Below are positions 1 through 8,416 of a stretch of DNA of 64,000 nt, piece after piece. The first letter of the stretch is position 1. Every line of letters begins with the position of its first letter. Source of the DNA: an uncultured Porphyromonadaceae bacterium. Its GTDB lineage: Bacteria; Bacteroidota; Bacteroidia; Bacteroidales; Muribaculaceae. Location: NCBI GenBank assembly GCA_902491625.1, contig CABUIO010000001.1, positions 1 through 64,000 of the forward strand. Direction: 5' to 3'. Below the pieces are notes generated by a model. The model was not told the DNA's origin. It saw nothing but the letters and a program-made list of their open reading frames with translations, and searched no databases. The translations under genes were made by a program, and so were the position numbers.

Positions 1-75
1 AAAACAAATCTTTCATCCTCCCGCGAATAACCCTTATAAGTTCCATTATCCCCCATTGGGCCGCCCCTATAGCAA

Positions 76-105
76 AGCCGGAACCTCTAACGTGAGGCTC
101 CGGCT
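76..105 (-). terminator. Probable terminator after the repeat-rich secreted protein
   Basis: A 30-nt inverted repeat: AGCCGGAACCTC and GAGGCTCCGGCT pair as a 12-bp stem with one mismatch around a TAAC loop. It lies about 50 nt beyond the stop of the minus-strand gene ending at 153. On that strand a short T-rich stretch follows. Orientation is uncertain because the stem is nearly symmetrical and the + side also has TTATTT. Confidence 0.6.
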
Positions 106-152
106 TATTTCAGTCCGATATCAGCAGCGCAAAGCGCTGTTTGTCGGGATGA

Positions 153-3100
153 TTATTTGCGGAGGATCTCCTTGGTGACTTTGTTGCCGCGACGTACGAT
201 GTAGATGCCCTCCTCGGGATTCATCACGCGTACTCCCTGCATGTTGTAATATTCGGCTTCGCCGTCGATGCCGGATTCGATGCCGTCGATGCCGCTGGTC
301 TTGGTCACGGTCATTGTCGATGTGCCGTCAGCTACATATTTGAATACGAGCTTGACGTTCTCGGCTTTCTCTGTGAACTTGAAGTTCTTCGATGCGTCGT
401 TACCCTTGGTAAGGTTAATGGCCTCGTTGAAGGTAACGGCCTGCTCTGCGGTAGCAGCACCGAAGACGATCTCGGGATACTCCCAGTTCTTGGGTGCGAT
501 CTTGAACTGTGCGTCGGCCTCGAAAGTCTTGCCTTCGATGGTGTAGGTGTTGGTTGCCTCGTCGCAGATGAATTTCCAGTCATCAATGGTATCCCAGCCG
601 CCGGTTGTGCTCTGGGCGAATGTGCCCACGAGATAGAACTCGGGGTGCTCGGGAATTGTCACAGGCTCTGTGTCGACTGTACCTTCAAGCTTCATGGTGT
701 AGACCTGAGTAGTATAGTTGATGTCGAGTGTGATCTTGACATCCTTGAGCTTGGGTTCTGTCACGAAGTTGGCACTGCCGGTGTCGGAACGCTTCATGTT
801 GATGCTTGTGTTGAGCTTAGCCTCGGTGATCTTGCCGTTGTCGGCGTTCTCGGCACCGAACACATAGAGGTGTTCGCCTTCGCCGCCCCAGTTCTCAGGA
901 CAGAATTTGAAGTTTGTGCCGGCAGCCATGCTTGCAAGTTCGAGCGTATAGACTGTGGTGCCCTCTGCATGTGTGAACTTGTTGGAAGCGGGGAAATTGT
1001 TCCAGTCGTTGTTGAGTCCGATGATGTAGAGATCCGGATTCTCGGGCTGAGGATCGTCAACTTCGGTACCTTCGACCTTGATCTTGTTGGCTACGCCGTC
1101 CTTAGCGCCCTCAAAGGTGAAGGTCACGGTAGCATTGGTGAGCTTCTTGGCCACTGTGAAGTTGACGGAGGAGTTGAACCATGCGTTCTTCTCTGTGCCG
1201 TTGGCGAGTTCGTCGGTCTGCTCGCCCTCTACACCTTCAACGCCTGTGCCGCCGAAGTTGATGGCCCAGTTGTCAGTATCGTCAGAGATCTTGAACTTGG
1301 CACCGGCAGGAATCTCAATACCGCTAAGGGTGTAGACCTTGCCTTCGCGGGTCATCTTGTATTCGGGCTTAACATTGTAATCGGTCATAGTGCCGCGGAC
1401 GTAAAGTTCGGGATACTCAGGCTCCGGAGGTGTGACTACCTCTGTTCCCTCGACCTTGATCTTGTTGGCTACGCCGTCCTTAGCGCCCTCAAAGGTGAAG
1501 GTGACGGTAGCATTGGTGAGCTTCTTGGCCACTGTGAAGTTGACGGAGGAGTTGAACCATGCGTTCTTCTCTGTGCCGTTGGCGAGTTCGTCGGTCTGCT
1601 CGCCCTCTACACCTTCAACGCCTGTGCCGCCGAAGTTGATGGCCCAGTTGTCAGTATCGTCAGAGATCTTGAACTTGGCACCGGCAGGAATCTCAATACC
1701 GCTAAGGGTGTAGACCTTGCCTTCGCGGGTCATCTTGTATTCGGGCTTAACATTGTAATCGGTCATAGTGCCGCGGACGTAAAGTTCGGGATACTCAGGC
1801 TCCGGAGGTGTGACTACCTCTGTTCCCTCGACCTTGATCTTGTTGGCTACGCCGTCCTTAGCGCCCTCAAAGGTGAAGGTGACGGTAGCATTGGTGAGCT
1901 TCTTGGCCACTGTGAAGTTGACGGAGGAGTTGAACCATGCGTTCTTCTCTGTGCCGTTGGCGAGTTCGTCGGTCTGCTCGCCCTCTACACCTTCAACGCC
2001 TGTGCCGCCGAAGTTGATGGCCCAGTTGTCAGTATCGTCAGAGATCTTGAACTTGGCACCGGCAGGAATCTCAATACCGCTAAGGGTGTAGACCTTGCCT
2101 TCGCGGGTCATCTTGAATTCAGGCTTTGCTTCATAGTTGGTGAAAGAACCGCGAACATAAAGCTCGGGATATTCAGGCTCGGGAGGAGTAGGATCATCTT
2201 TTTTGACTATAGAAATGGTCATTGCATCGAGGTCAGCTGTAAGGCTGTAGGTTCCGGCTGCAACTTTCCAGGAATATGCAGCAGAAGCGTTGACATCGGC
2301 GGCGAATTTCACGATAGTTGCCGGAGTACCGGGAGCAAGGGGTGCATCCTTTGTCTGAGCGCCATAGCGGTCACCGCCATTGAGTCCGGTTGCGCCGTTC
2401 CAGGAGTCTGCTGTTGCGCCGAGCTGTGTAGCGAGTCCGAAGTAGCCGCTGCCCTCGCCGGCATCCTCGACCTTGATGCTCTCAATAGTGTATACAGAAC
2501 CGTCCTTTACAAGCAAAACACCATGATTGGCAGCCCATTTTGTAGCGCCGTCAACCTGACCGACTACGTAAAGATTCTCGGGGAAAGTAGGTTCGGGAGG
2601 AGTAACACCGCCATTGGTCACTTTGGCCTTGGCGGACTCTATGTTCTCAATATTGTAATAGAACTCAATTGTAGCGTTCGAGAGTGCTTCGGTGAGCTTA
2701 TAGTTATTGGCATTGTAATTGGGCACGAACTCTGTGCCTACAGGTAAAGGGTCTCCGTCAGTCACGGCGCCCCAGTTATTGTCCCAGGAACCGTCGCAGA
2801 ACTTAATCTTCTTTCCTGTCGGAATATTGACATTCTCAATCACATATTTTCCGGTCTCGCCCTCACGGGTCATCTTATAATTGGCATCGTTGGTTGTCCA
2901 ACCGTTGAAATCGCCGACCATATAAAGAGCCTCCGGGTACTTTGCCACTTCAGCCTGTCCTTCCACTTTAAGTTTCTTGGTGGACAGAGTGAAAGTGAGT
3001 GTCACATTTGTAAGATCGGCAGCACCTTTCGTGGTAATGCTACCGGAGTTTCCCGCCGTTGTCAGAGTGTACTCCTTCCCCGGCTCGATATTGGATGCTG

Positions 3101-3347
3101 AACCGAAATTGTAGCTGTCGTTCCAGCCTCCCGAGGAAGTCAAGGTGGCAATCTTGAAACCTGACTTCAAGGTCGCAAGCGTGATTTTGTAAACATTGTC
3201 GTCTGTGGTGGTAAACTTGTTGGCATCGGTGCAATCCTTTGCCTCCCAGCCGAACTGAGCGCCGCGGATGTACAGATCCACAGCCTTCGACTGGAATAGA
3301 GTGCCCGCCACAATCACAGACAACAAAAACAGATAAAGTTTTCGCAT
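153..3347 (-). CDS. Secreted multi-module SusE/SusF-like protein with C-terminal sorting domain
   Basis: 1064 residues. Residues 1-22 are a Sec signal peptide. Eight modules of about 120-130 residues follow, starting near 23, 139, 258, 392, 518, 644, 769 and 902. Each opens with a pattern like P-x-L-Y-V-R-G and contains a cold-shock-like 'FKI' strand (for example AGAKFKISDD), as in SusE/SusF starch-binding modules. PPEPEYPE linkers join several of them. Modules 4-6 are nearly identical. The last 40 residues (EYYNMQGVRV, then GIYIVRRGNK) match the C-terminal tail common on exported Bacteroidales proteins and taken to be a secretion and anchoring signal. The likely role is glycan binding at the cell surface. 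No catalytic motif is visible, no SusC/SusD partner is adjacent, and the ligand is unknown. Confidence 0.75.
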   Translation of the reverse strand: MRKLYLFLLSVIVAGTLFQSKAVDLYIRGAQFGWEAKDCTDANKFTTTDDNVYKITLATLKSGFKIATLTSSGGWNDSYNFGSASNIEPGKEYTLTTAGNSGSITTKGAADLTNVTLTFTLSTKKLKVEGQAEVAKYPEALYMVGDFNGWTTNDANYKMTREGETGKYVIENVNIPTGKKIKFCDGSWDNNWGAVTDGDPLPVGTEFVPNYNANNYKLTEALSNATIEFYYNIENIESAKAKVTNGGVTPPEPTFPENLYVVGQVDGATKWAANHGVLLVKDGSVYTIESIKVEDAGEGSGYFGLATQLGATADSWNGATGLNGGDRYGAQTKDAPLAPGTPATIVKFAADVNASAAYSWKVAAGTYSLTADLDAMTISIVKKDDPTPPEPEYPELYVRGSFTNYEAKPEFKMTREGKVYTLSGIEIPAGAKFKISDDTDNWAINFGGTGVEGVEGEQTDELANGTEKNAWFNSSVNFTVAKKLTNATVTFTFEGAKDGVANKIKVEGTEVVTPPEPEYPELYVRGTMTDYNVKPEYKMTREGKVYTLSGIEIPAGAKFKISDDTDNWAINFGGTGVEGVEGEQTDELANGTEKNAWFNSSVNFTVAKKLTNATVTFTFEGAKDGVANKIKVEGTEVVTPPEPEYPELYVRGTMTDYNVKPEYKMTREGKVYTLSGIEIPAGAKFKISDDTDNWAINFGGTGVEGVEGEQTDELANGTEKNAWFNSSVNFTVAKKLTNATVTFTFEGAKDGVANKIKVEGTEVDDPQPENPDLYIIGLNNDWNNFPASNKFTHAEGTTVYTLELASMAAGTNFKFCPENWGGEGEHLYVFGAENADNGKITEAKLNTSINMKRSDTGSANFVTEPKLKDVKITLDINYTTQVYTMKLEGTVDTEPVTIPEHPEFYLVGTFAQSTTGGWDTIDDWKFICDEATNTYTIEGKTFEADAQFKIAPKNWEYPEIVFGAATAEQAVTFNEAINLTKGNDASKNFKFTEKAENVKLVFKYVADGTSTMTVTKTSGIDGIESGIDGEAEYYNMQGVRVMNPEEGIYIVRRGNKVTKEILRK
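1063..2196. repeat. Three 378-bp tandem repeats inside the secreted protein gene
   Basis: The same 378-bp (126-codon) unit recurs in frame with starts near 1063, 1441 and 1819. Between about 1072 and 2116 the copies are almost identical by eye; one visible difference is ggtcacggt at about 1123 against ggtgacggt in the next copy. The outer edges diverge. Synonymous positions are conserved too, so the duplications are recent or homogenised. Confidence 0.9.
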
Positions 3348-3386
3348 GGTTGTGTGTAAAAAATTTAGTTAGTTAATAGAATCTTC

Positions 3387-3394
3387 TAAAGGTA
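3387..3394 (-). promoter_or_regulatory. Weak -7 box candidate for the repeat-rich secreted protein
   Basis: On the minus strand the sequence reads TACCTTTA, one base off TAnnTTTG, about 40 nt before the start codon at 3347. No TTTG at the usual spacing is seen upstream. The surrounding 15 nt match the sel1-type gene promoter near 55890. Confidence 0.3.
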
Positions 3395-3586
3395 ATATAC
3401 TCAGGTATTTTCGACATCTTTTCGATGTCGGAAGCCATGGTTTTTATGTTCAAGCCGCGACAACTTTGCCTCACTCTCGTGGAGCAATGTCGTCATCACA
3501 GTTAACACTCGGCGAAATTACAAACAAAATTTTATCCGCGAACAATTTTTTTTATGTTTGACAACATAAAACGCAGCTATAAAAGC

Positions 3587-4951
3587 TTATTTTTCAAGAT
3601 AAGCCGAATGAAGCAGCGTGAGCGCACGGACAAGTTCTGCGCCCTCGACCACGAGCGTCATCGTGATGCCGCTTGATCCTGATGCAGAAGCAAGGACGTT
3701 AACGCCGTCGCGCATAAGCGTATTGGCAAGTCTGTCAAGCATCCCTGCGGCATCCCGCAGGTTCTCGCCTACGACAGAGATTGTGGCTACATCGCTGCGG
3801 CGGCAAAGATCAGCAAGAGCCCCCGACGACAATTCCGTCTCAAATTCCGCCTTGAGGATCTGTTCGGTTCTGTCGGCCTCCGATTCCCTGACAGCGAATG
3901 TTACGGGCGAGCTGTCGTCTTCCTTGCGGGCGACAAGGAGCACTTCCACACCTTTTTTGCTCAAAAGCGTGAAAATTCGGTTGCTCAGCGAGCTGTTGTT
4001 GCCGCAGCGCACGCTGAAGAGATTCACATCCTTGATCGACGTGACCCCCCGGAACAGACGGCTGCAGCTGCAATACACGTCTGAAATGCATGTGCCTTCT
4101 GCCTGCGGATTAAAGGTGTTCTTGATATATATAGGAATTTTCTTCTGAAATACAGGATAGATTGTCGGAGGATAGATCACTTTGGCGCCGAAACTGCAAA
4201 GATCCATGCTCTCCACAAAAGAGAGTTTGGGAAGCACGTGGGCGTTGGGAATCACACGCGGATCGGCTGACATGAAACCGTCGACGTCCGTCCAAATCTC
4301 AAGAACATCGGCATCAAGCGAGGCGGCTATAATCGCCGCAGTGAAATCGCTACCACCGCGGCCAAGATTCGTCATAAAACCTTTATCGCGGTCTGACGAT
4401 ATGAAACCGGGAACAACTGCAACTCCGGATGTCAGAGATGAGAAACGTTCATGTATCAGACTGTCGGTAAGGGTGCTATCCGGAATGTGTCGTCCATACC
4501 AGCGCTCCGTCAGGATAAATTCGGGCGAATAATAAAGCTCTGCATCAGTGATTATAGAGGAAACAAGGATCGAAGACATCCTTTCGCCGAAGCTCACGAC
4601 TCTGTCAAGCACCTTGGGCGATACGTCGCCGACAAGCTCGATGCCGCGATAGACGTCGCCGAGTTCACCAAGAAGAGCCGACACTTTGTCCCAGACCTCA
4701 TCGCGGATCTCTTCCGCCACAAGCTCGTCGCACACGACTCGATGGCGACCGATGATATATTCCATCTCATCATGGTAGCGGCTGTCGCCGGCACATGCCA
4801 GCTCCGAAGTCTGTATCAACCTGTCGGTTATACCTCCAAGTGCCGAGACCACCACCACAACCGGCTGACCGGCGCTTTCGACTATCTTCTTGACATTACG
4901 AAGGCTCTCCACGGTTCCTACCGAAGTGCCTCCGAACTTCATCACTTTCAT
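3587..4951 (-). CDS. lysC: Aspartate kinase, monofunctional
   Basis: 454 residues. It phosphorylates aspartate in the first step of lysine, threonine, methionine and diaminopimelate synthesis. The N-terminus has the kinase signature KFGGTSVG (residues 5-12), with NLGRGGSDFTAA near residue 205. Two ACT domains follow: about 305-375, containing VRCGNNSSLSNRIFTLLSK, and about 390-450, starting VATISVVGENLRD. They imply feedback inhibition by an amino acid. There is no homoserine dehydrogenase fusion, so this is a stand-alone lysC-type enzyme. It appears monocistronic, with its own promoter just upstream. Which aspartokinase paralogue class it belongs to cannot be settled without a tree. Confidence 0.93.
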   Translation of the reverse strand: MKVMKFGGTSVGTVESLRNVKKIVESAGQPVVVVVSALGGITDRLIQTSELACAGDSRYHDEMEYIIGRHRVVCDELVAEEIRDEVWDKVSALLGELGDVYRGIELVGDVSPKVLDRVVSFGERMSSILVSSIITDAELYYSPEFILTERWYGRHIPDSTLTDSLIHERFSSLTSGVAVVPGFISSDRDKGFMTNLGRGGSDFTAAIIAASLDADVLEIWTDVDGFMSADPRVIPNAHVLPKLSFVESMDLCSFGAKVIYPPTIYPVFQKKIPIYIKNTFNPQAEGTCISDVYCSCSRLFRGVTSIKDVNLFSVRCGNNSSLSNRIFTLLSKKGVEVLLVARKEDDSSPVTFAVRESEADRTEQILKAEFETELSSGALADLCRRSDVATISVVGENLRDAAGMLDRLANTLMRDGVNVLASASGSSGITMTLVVEGAELVRALTLLHSAYLEK

Positions 4952-4986
4952 CTATCCGTTGATATTAGTGTGCAAAATTTAGAGTA

Positions 4987-5016
4987 CAAAATTAATGAAA
5001 TTTAGCAACACTCAAA
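4987..5016 (-). promoter_or_regulatory. Promoter of lysC
   Basis: On the minus strand TTTG-N18-TAATTTTG fits the Bacteroidota sigma-factor consensus (TTTG, 19-21 nt, TAnnTTTG). The -7 box at 4987-4994 is about 36 nt ahead of the start codon. Confidence 0.6.
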
Positions 5017-5054
5017 AATCGTCGAGTAGGTATCTGCAAAAGTGTCTTCTCTCG

Positions 5055-5558
5055 TCATAAGATCTTACAAAGCAACCGCGCATTGACAAATTCCTTGCCG
5101 AGACGCACCCACTGAGTCAATGATGCCACATTTTCAAATCCAGCGGACTCGAATAGCTCGATACTGTGCACGTTAGGCTCGGGCACAACGGCGACAAGCT
5201 GATGAAGTCCGAGCGACGCACAGCAATAGTCCGAAAGAGCCTGAAGCGCGGCTTTACCTATTCCCTGACCGCGTTTCGTCTTATCCACTACTATACCGAC
5301 AAAGGCCCGCAGATTCTTGCCGTCGACATTATAAAGGTCTATCGCGCCACATGTCTCGCCATCAACATCTATCATGAGGCGCAACTGCTCGGCATGGAAA
5401 GGATCGGCGTCGTAGCTGTTAATATAAGCCCAAAGCAGGGCACGTGAATATGGAGCCACGGCAGAACCATAGCGACTTATCTCGGGATCATTTTCCCAGA
5501 GATACAAAGCGTCCAGATCGGCTGGCTCAGGAGCGCGAAGTTTCAATGACTTTTCCAT
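5055..5558 (-). CDS. GNAT-family N-acetyltransferase, RimJ/RimL-like
   Basis: 167 residues. The fold spans the whole protein: an N-terminal [20 protein letters not shown] segment, then the acetyl-CoA signature [20 protein letters not shown] near residue 85 (motif A, R-x-x-G-x-G), then [13 protein letters not shown] (motif B). This resembles RimJ/RimL/SpeG-type acetyltransferases that modify protein N-termini, polyamines or small amines. The substrate cannot be inferred. It starts 37 nt after recR on the same strand and is probably cotranscribed with it. Confidence 0.85.
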   Translation of the reverse strand: MEKSLKLRAPEPADLDALYLWENDPEISRYGSAVAPYSRALLWAYINSYDADPFHAEQLRLMIDVDGETCGAIDLYNVDGKNLRAFVGIVVDKTKRGQGIGKAALQALSDYCCASLGLHQLVAVVPEPNVHSIELFESAGFENVASLTQWVRLGKEFVNARLLCKIL

Positions 5559-5595
5559 TGGCTGTGAGTGTGTTTATTATTTGTTCGTGTGTTTA

Positions 5596-6219
5596 TCAGA
5601 TACTCGATTTGTTTTCAAAAGGAATGCGATTCACGATCGAGCGGCCGAGTGTCAGCTCATCTGTATATTCCAGGTCGCTGCCTATGCTTACACCTCGCGC
5701 GAGCACCGTAATTTTCACGTCAAGTCCTGCCAGTTTACGGAAAATGTAGAAACTTGTCGTGTCTCCCTCCATAGTGGCGCTGAGTGCCAATATAACCTCT
5801 CTGACACCCTCGTCCCTGACACGCGTCACAAGGCTTTCTATCTCAAGTTCCGAAGGGCCTATGCCGTCCAGCGGAGAAATAACTCCGCCAAGCACATGGT
5901 AAAGACCGCGATGCTGACGTGTCGATTCGATGGCAATGACATCCTTTACAGTCTCCACCACACACACAGTCGCGGCATCGCGTCGCGGGTCGGAGCAAAG
6001 CTGACAAAGCTCCGTCTCGCAGATGTTGTGGCACCGCGAACAGTAACGCACTCCGTGGCGCATCTTGATAAGAGCATTGCCGAGAGCGTCGACCTCGTTT
6101 TCGCTGCGGCGCAGCAGATGGAGCGCGAGCCTCAGGGCAGTCTTCTGACCTACTCCCGGAAGTTTGGCAAGTTCCGCAACAGCCGCATCGAGCAATTCCG
6201 AATTAAAACTGGCATTCAT
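5596..6219 (-). CDS. recR: Recombination mediator protein RecR
   Basis: 207 residues, the usual length. It works with RecO (and RecF) to load RecA on gapped DNA. A helix-hairpin-helix is seen in [20 protein letters not shown] near residue 18. A four-cysteine zinc finger, [16 protein letters not shown], lies around residues 54-69, followed by a Toprim domain starting [17 protein letters not shown] at 6219 is preferred over the in-frame GTG codons at 6225 and 6222. The GTG at 6225 overlaps the -7 promoter box, so a start there would lie upstream of the transcript. The gene is divergent from engB with 69 nt between the start codons. Confidence 0.95.
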   Translation of the reverse strand: MNASFNSELLDAAVAELAKLPGVGQKTALRLALHLLRRSENEVDALGNALIKMRHGVRYCSRCHNICETELCQLCSDPRRDAATVCVVETVKDVIAIESTRQHRGLYHVLGGVISPLDGIGPSELEIESLVTRVRDEGVREVILALSATMEGDTTSFYIFRKLAGLDVKITVLARGVSIGSDLEYTDELTLGRSIVNRIPFENKSSI

Positions 6220-6224
6220 CACCA

Positions 6225-6254
6225 CAAAAGTAGCACTTTTTCCGCATCTGGCAA
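6225..6254 (-). promoter_or_regulatory. Promoter of recR, leaving almost no 5' leader
   Basis: TTG-N19-TACTTTTG on the minus strand. The box ends 5 nt before the ATG, so transcription should start at or a few bases from the start codon. This fixes the recR start. Confidence 0.7.
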
Positions 6255-6274
6255 TCGCATAAAATTATTTTTTG

Positions 6275-6282
6275 TAACTTTG
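6275..6282 (+). promoter_or_regulatory. -7 box for the engB operon, near-leaderless
   Basis: TAACTTTG ends 6 nt before the ATG at 6289. No good -33 TTTG is seen at the expected distance. It is divergent from the recR promoter. Confidence 0.6.
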
Positions 6283-6288
6283 CACATT

Positions 6289-6966
6289 ATGAAAATTGCT
6301 AAGGCAGAATATATGGTCAGCAGTCCGAACGCCCGCGCCTGTCCGAAGGTGCACGCGCCGGAATATGCTTTTATCGGGCGAAGCAATGTCGGAAAGTCGT
6401 CGCTTATCAATATGCTGACCGGAAGGCGCGGTCTCGCCAAGACGTCGCAGACTCCCGGAAAGACGCTGCTTATCAACCATTTCAGCATCGACAATGGCGC
6501 ATGGTACATTGTCGATCTTCCCGGCTATGGCTTCGCTCTCAGAGGCAAAAAGCAGCGCGAACAGCTCTCGAAAATGATCTTCGACTATGTCGACAACCGA
6601 TGCGAGATGACAATGCTTTTCGTACTCATAGACTCGCGCCACGCTCCGCAAAAAATCGACCTCGAATTTATGTCTCATCTTGGGGAACATTCGGTGCCTT
6701 TCGCAATAATCTTCACCAAGACCGACAAACAGAGCGCCTCGGCGACCCATGCGAACATTGAAGCCTACAAAAAGGCTCTGCTCAATTATTGGGAGGAACT
6801 TCCTCCTATTTTCGCGACTTCTTCGACCAAAGGTCGTGGTCGTGAGGAGATTCTCGACTATATCGAAAGCATCAACAAGAGTATCTCGGAACAAAACGAG
6901 AAGGAGATTCCCGAGTCTGAAGATGCCGATACTTACGAAAACGAAACTCCCGAATCCGACAAATAA
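6289..6966 (+). CDS. engB: Ribosome-biogenesis GTP-binding protein EngB/YihA
   Basis: 225 residues. This P-loop GTPase is needed for late assembly of the large ribosomal subunit. Visible G motifs are G1 [10 protein letters not shown]3 DLPGYGFA and G4 TKTDK, with ATSSTKGRG near the G5 position. The last 25 residues are an acidic tail ([19 protein letters not shown]) beyond the usual end. The start is set by the TAACTTTG box immediately upstream; the longer open frame reaching back to 5581 is antisense to recR. It leads an apparent operon with the GT2 gene 8 nt downstream and the GtrA gene after that. Confidence 0.93.
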   Translation: MKIAKAEYMVSSPNARACPKVHAPEYAFIGRSNVGKSSLINMLTGRRGLAKTSQTPGKTLLINHFSIDNGAWYIVDLPGYGFALRGKKQREQLSKMIFDYVDNRCEMTMLFVLIDSRHAPQKIDLEFMSHLGEHSVPFAIIFTKTDKQSASATHANIEAYKKALLNYWEELPPIFATSSTKGRGREEILDYIESINKSISEQNEKEIPESEDADTYENETPESDK

Positions 6967-6974
6967 TATTTCCG

Positions 6975-7943
6975 ATGGAAAATCGCAAGAAAAAAGTGAC
7001 GCTACTTGTTCCGGCCTTCAATGAAGAGGAGGTGCTGGATCTATTCTATAATAAGGTGTCAGCTCTTATAGAGTCGTGGGGTGACCGATACGACTGGGAA
7101 CTTCTCTTTATCAACGACGGCAGCACGGACCGCACGCTTGAAGTCCTGCGACATCTGCGTCAGCACGACAGCCGAGTCAACTACATCGACATGGCGCGCA
7201 ACTACGGCAAGGAGATCGGTATGCTTGCCGGCTTCGACCATGCCACCGGCGATTGCGTGATAACAATCGACGCCGATCTTCAGGAACCTCCCGAAACCAT
7301 CCCTCTGATGCTCGCGAAGTGGGAGGAGGGATTTGACGATGTCTACGGACGACGCCGCAAACGCAAGCAGTCATTCTTGAAACGCATGAGTTCTAAGGCT
7401 TACCATAAACTGTTGGCCGTCATGTCGGAAGATGTCGACCTTGCCGACGATTCCGGCGATTTCCGTCTGCTCGACCGCAAATGTATCGACGCGATGAGCC
7501 GCCTGCGTGAATCGCAGCGCTACACCAAAGGTCTCTACTCCGTCATCGGATTCAGAAAGGTGCCTGTGGACTACGACATAAGCGCCCGCGCAGCCGGAAC
7601 ATCCAAATGGACACCTGCCAAACTGATACGCCTTGCTGTCGACGGCATAACCTCCCATTCCGTGATGCCGCTGCGTCTCGCCTCATATCTCGGACTGCTC
7701 GTCTCGCTTTTCGCGTTTCTATATCTTATATTTGTGCTTATCAAAGCGATAGCGTTCGGCGACACTGTGGCCGGCTATCCGACGCTCATCTGCGTCCTCC
7801 TGTTCTTAGGCGGCTCCATACTCCTCGCGCTCGGCATCATAGGCGAGTATCTGGGACGCATCTTCATCGAGACAAAGCATCGTCCCGCTTATTTCCTCAA
7901 CAGTATCAACGATTCTCTCCCCAAGGCTTCGAAAAACAGCTGA
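6975..7943 (+). CDS. Family 2 glycosyltransferase, dolichol-phosphate-mannose-synthase-like (GtrB type)
   Basis: 322 residues. It has a GT-A fold starting VTLLVPAFNEEE, with LFINDGSTDRT near residue 46 and the metal-binding D-x-D in TIDADLQEPPE near residue 98. Two transmembrane segments follow at about 235-258 and 268-292. This architecture matches GtrB/ArnC-type enzymes that load a sugar from a nucleotide donor onto undecaprenyl phosphate at the inner membrane. The next gene encodes a GtrA-like membrane protein 2 nt away, the usual partner proposed to flip the lipid-linked sugar. The sugar and the acceptor glycan are unknown. Confidence 0.88.
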   Translation: MENRKKKVTLLVPAFNEEEVLDLFYNKVSALIESWGDRYDWELLFINDGSTDRTLEVLRHLRQHDSRVNYIDMARNYGKEIGMLAGFDHATGDCVITIDADLQEPPETIPLMLAKWEEGFDDVYGRRRKRKQSFLKRMSSKAYHKLLAVMSEDVDLADDSGDFRLLDRKCIDAMSRLRESQRYTKGLYSVIGFRKVPVDYDISARAAGTSKWTPAKLIRLAVDGITSHSVMPLRLASYLGLLVSLFAFLYLIFVLIKAIAFGDTVAGYPTLICVLLFLGGSILLALGIIGEYLGRIFIETKHRPAYFLNSINDSLPKASKNS

Positions 7944-7945
7944 AC

Positions 7946-8416
7946 ATGAATCTGAAAAAACTGATAAACGGCAACGGACGCCTGAGCGAGATAATCCGTT
8001 TCGGACTTGTGGGCGGACTGGCCACCGGAATACAGCTCGGCATGTACTACGTCTTTGCCGAGGCTGTGGGACTTACGGCTGTGATAGCCACGATAATAAG
8101 CTACGGCATCAGCTTCGTCTTCAATTTCATACTCTCCAACTTCTTCACATTCCACACACGTCCCAACGCCAAGAAAGGTCTCGGCTTCATAGCGAGCCAC
8201 GCCATCAACATGGGACTGCAGGTGGGACTCGTGGCGGTCTTCAACATCTTCATGCCCAAGTCTCTGGCGATTCTTCCCGCAATGGCGATATGCGTGCCTG
8301 TGAACTATTTGCTGGTGCGCATCGCGCTCACAAGCAAGCTCACACAATCAAAAAAGGAAAAGGCAAAAGTTAATCAGGATAAACGACCGGACAATCCTCG
8401 CTCTCCAAAACATTGA
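7946..8416 (+). CDS. GtrA-family membrane protein, putative lipid-linked sugar flippase
   Basis: 156 residues with four hydrophobic segments. It begins near residue 14 with IRFGLVGGLATGIQLGMYY, followed by VIATIISYGISFVFNFILS, typical of the GtrA-like family. These proteins are thought to move undecaprenyl-phosphate-linked sugars across the inner membrane. ATG at 7946 lies 2 nt after the stop of the GT2 gene, which fixes the start. The C-terminus is basic (TQSKKEKAKVNQDKRPDN). Its last 47 nt overlap the 3' end of luxS on the other strand. Confidence 0.85.
   Translation: MNLKKLINGNGRLSEIIRFGLVGGLATGIQLGMYYVFAEAVGLTAVIATIISYGISFVFNFILSNFFTFHTRPNAKKGLGFIASHAINMGLQVGLVAVFNIFMPKSLAILPAMAICVPVNYLLVRIALTSKLTQSKKEKAKVNQDKRPDNPRSPKH

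Noticed and set aside
1063..2196. CRISPR array
   Set aside because: The 378-bp units are in-frame coding repeats without spacers; no short regularly spaced repeats were found anywhere in the window.
645..2747. 700-residue open frame on the + strand
   Set aside because: It is antisense to the repetitive secreted protein and exists because the 378-bp repeats lack stops in that frame. It has no start context, signal or family resemblance.
3551..3570. TTTATGTT-TGAC-AACATAAA hairpin after lysC as terminator
   Set aside because: It is an AT-only 8-bp stem without a downstream T run on the minus strand; too weak to call.
5581..6288. N-terminal extension of engB
   Set aside because: The extra 236 codons are the antisense of recR, and a TAACTTTG box sits directly before the ATG at 6289.
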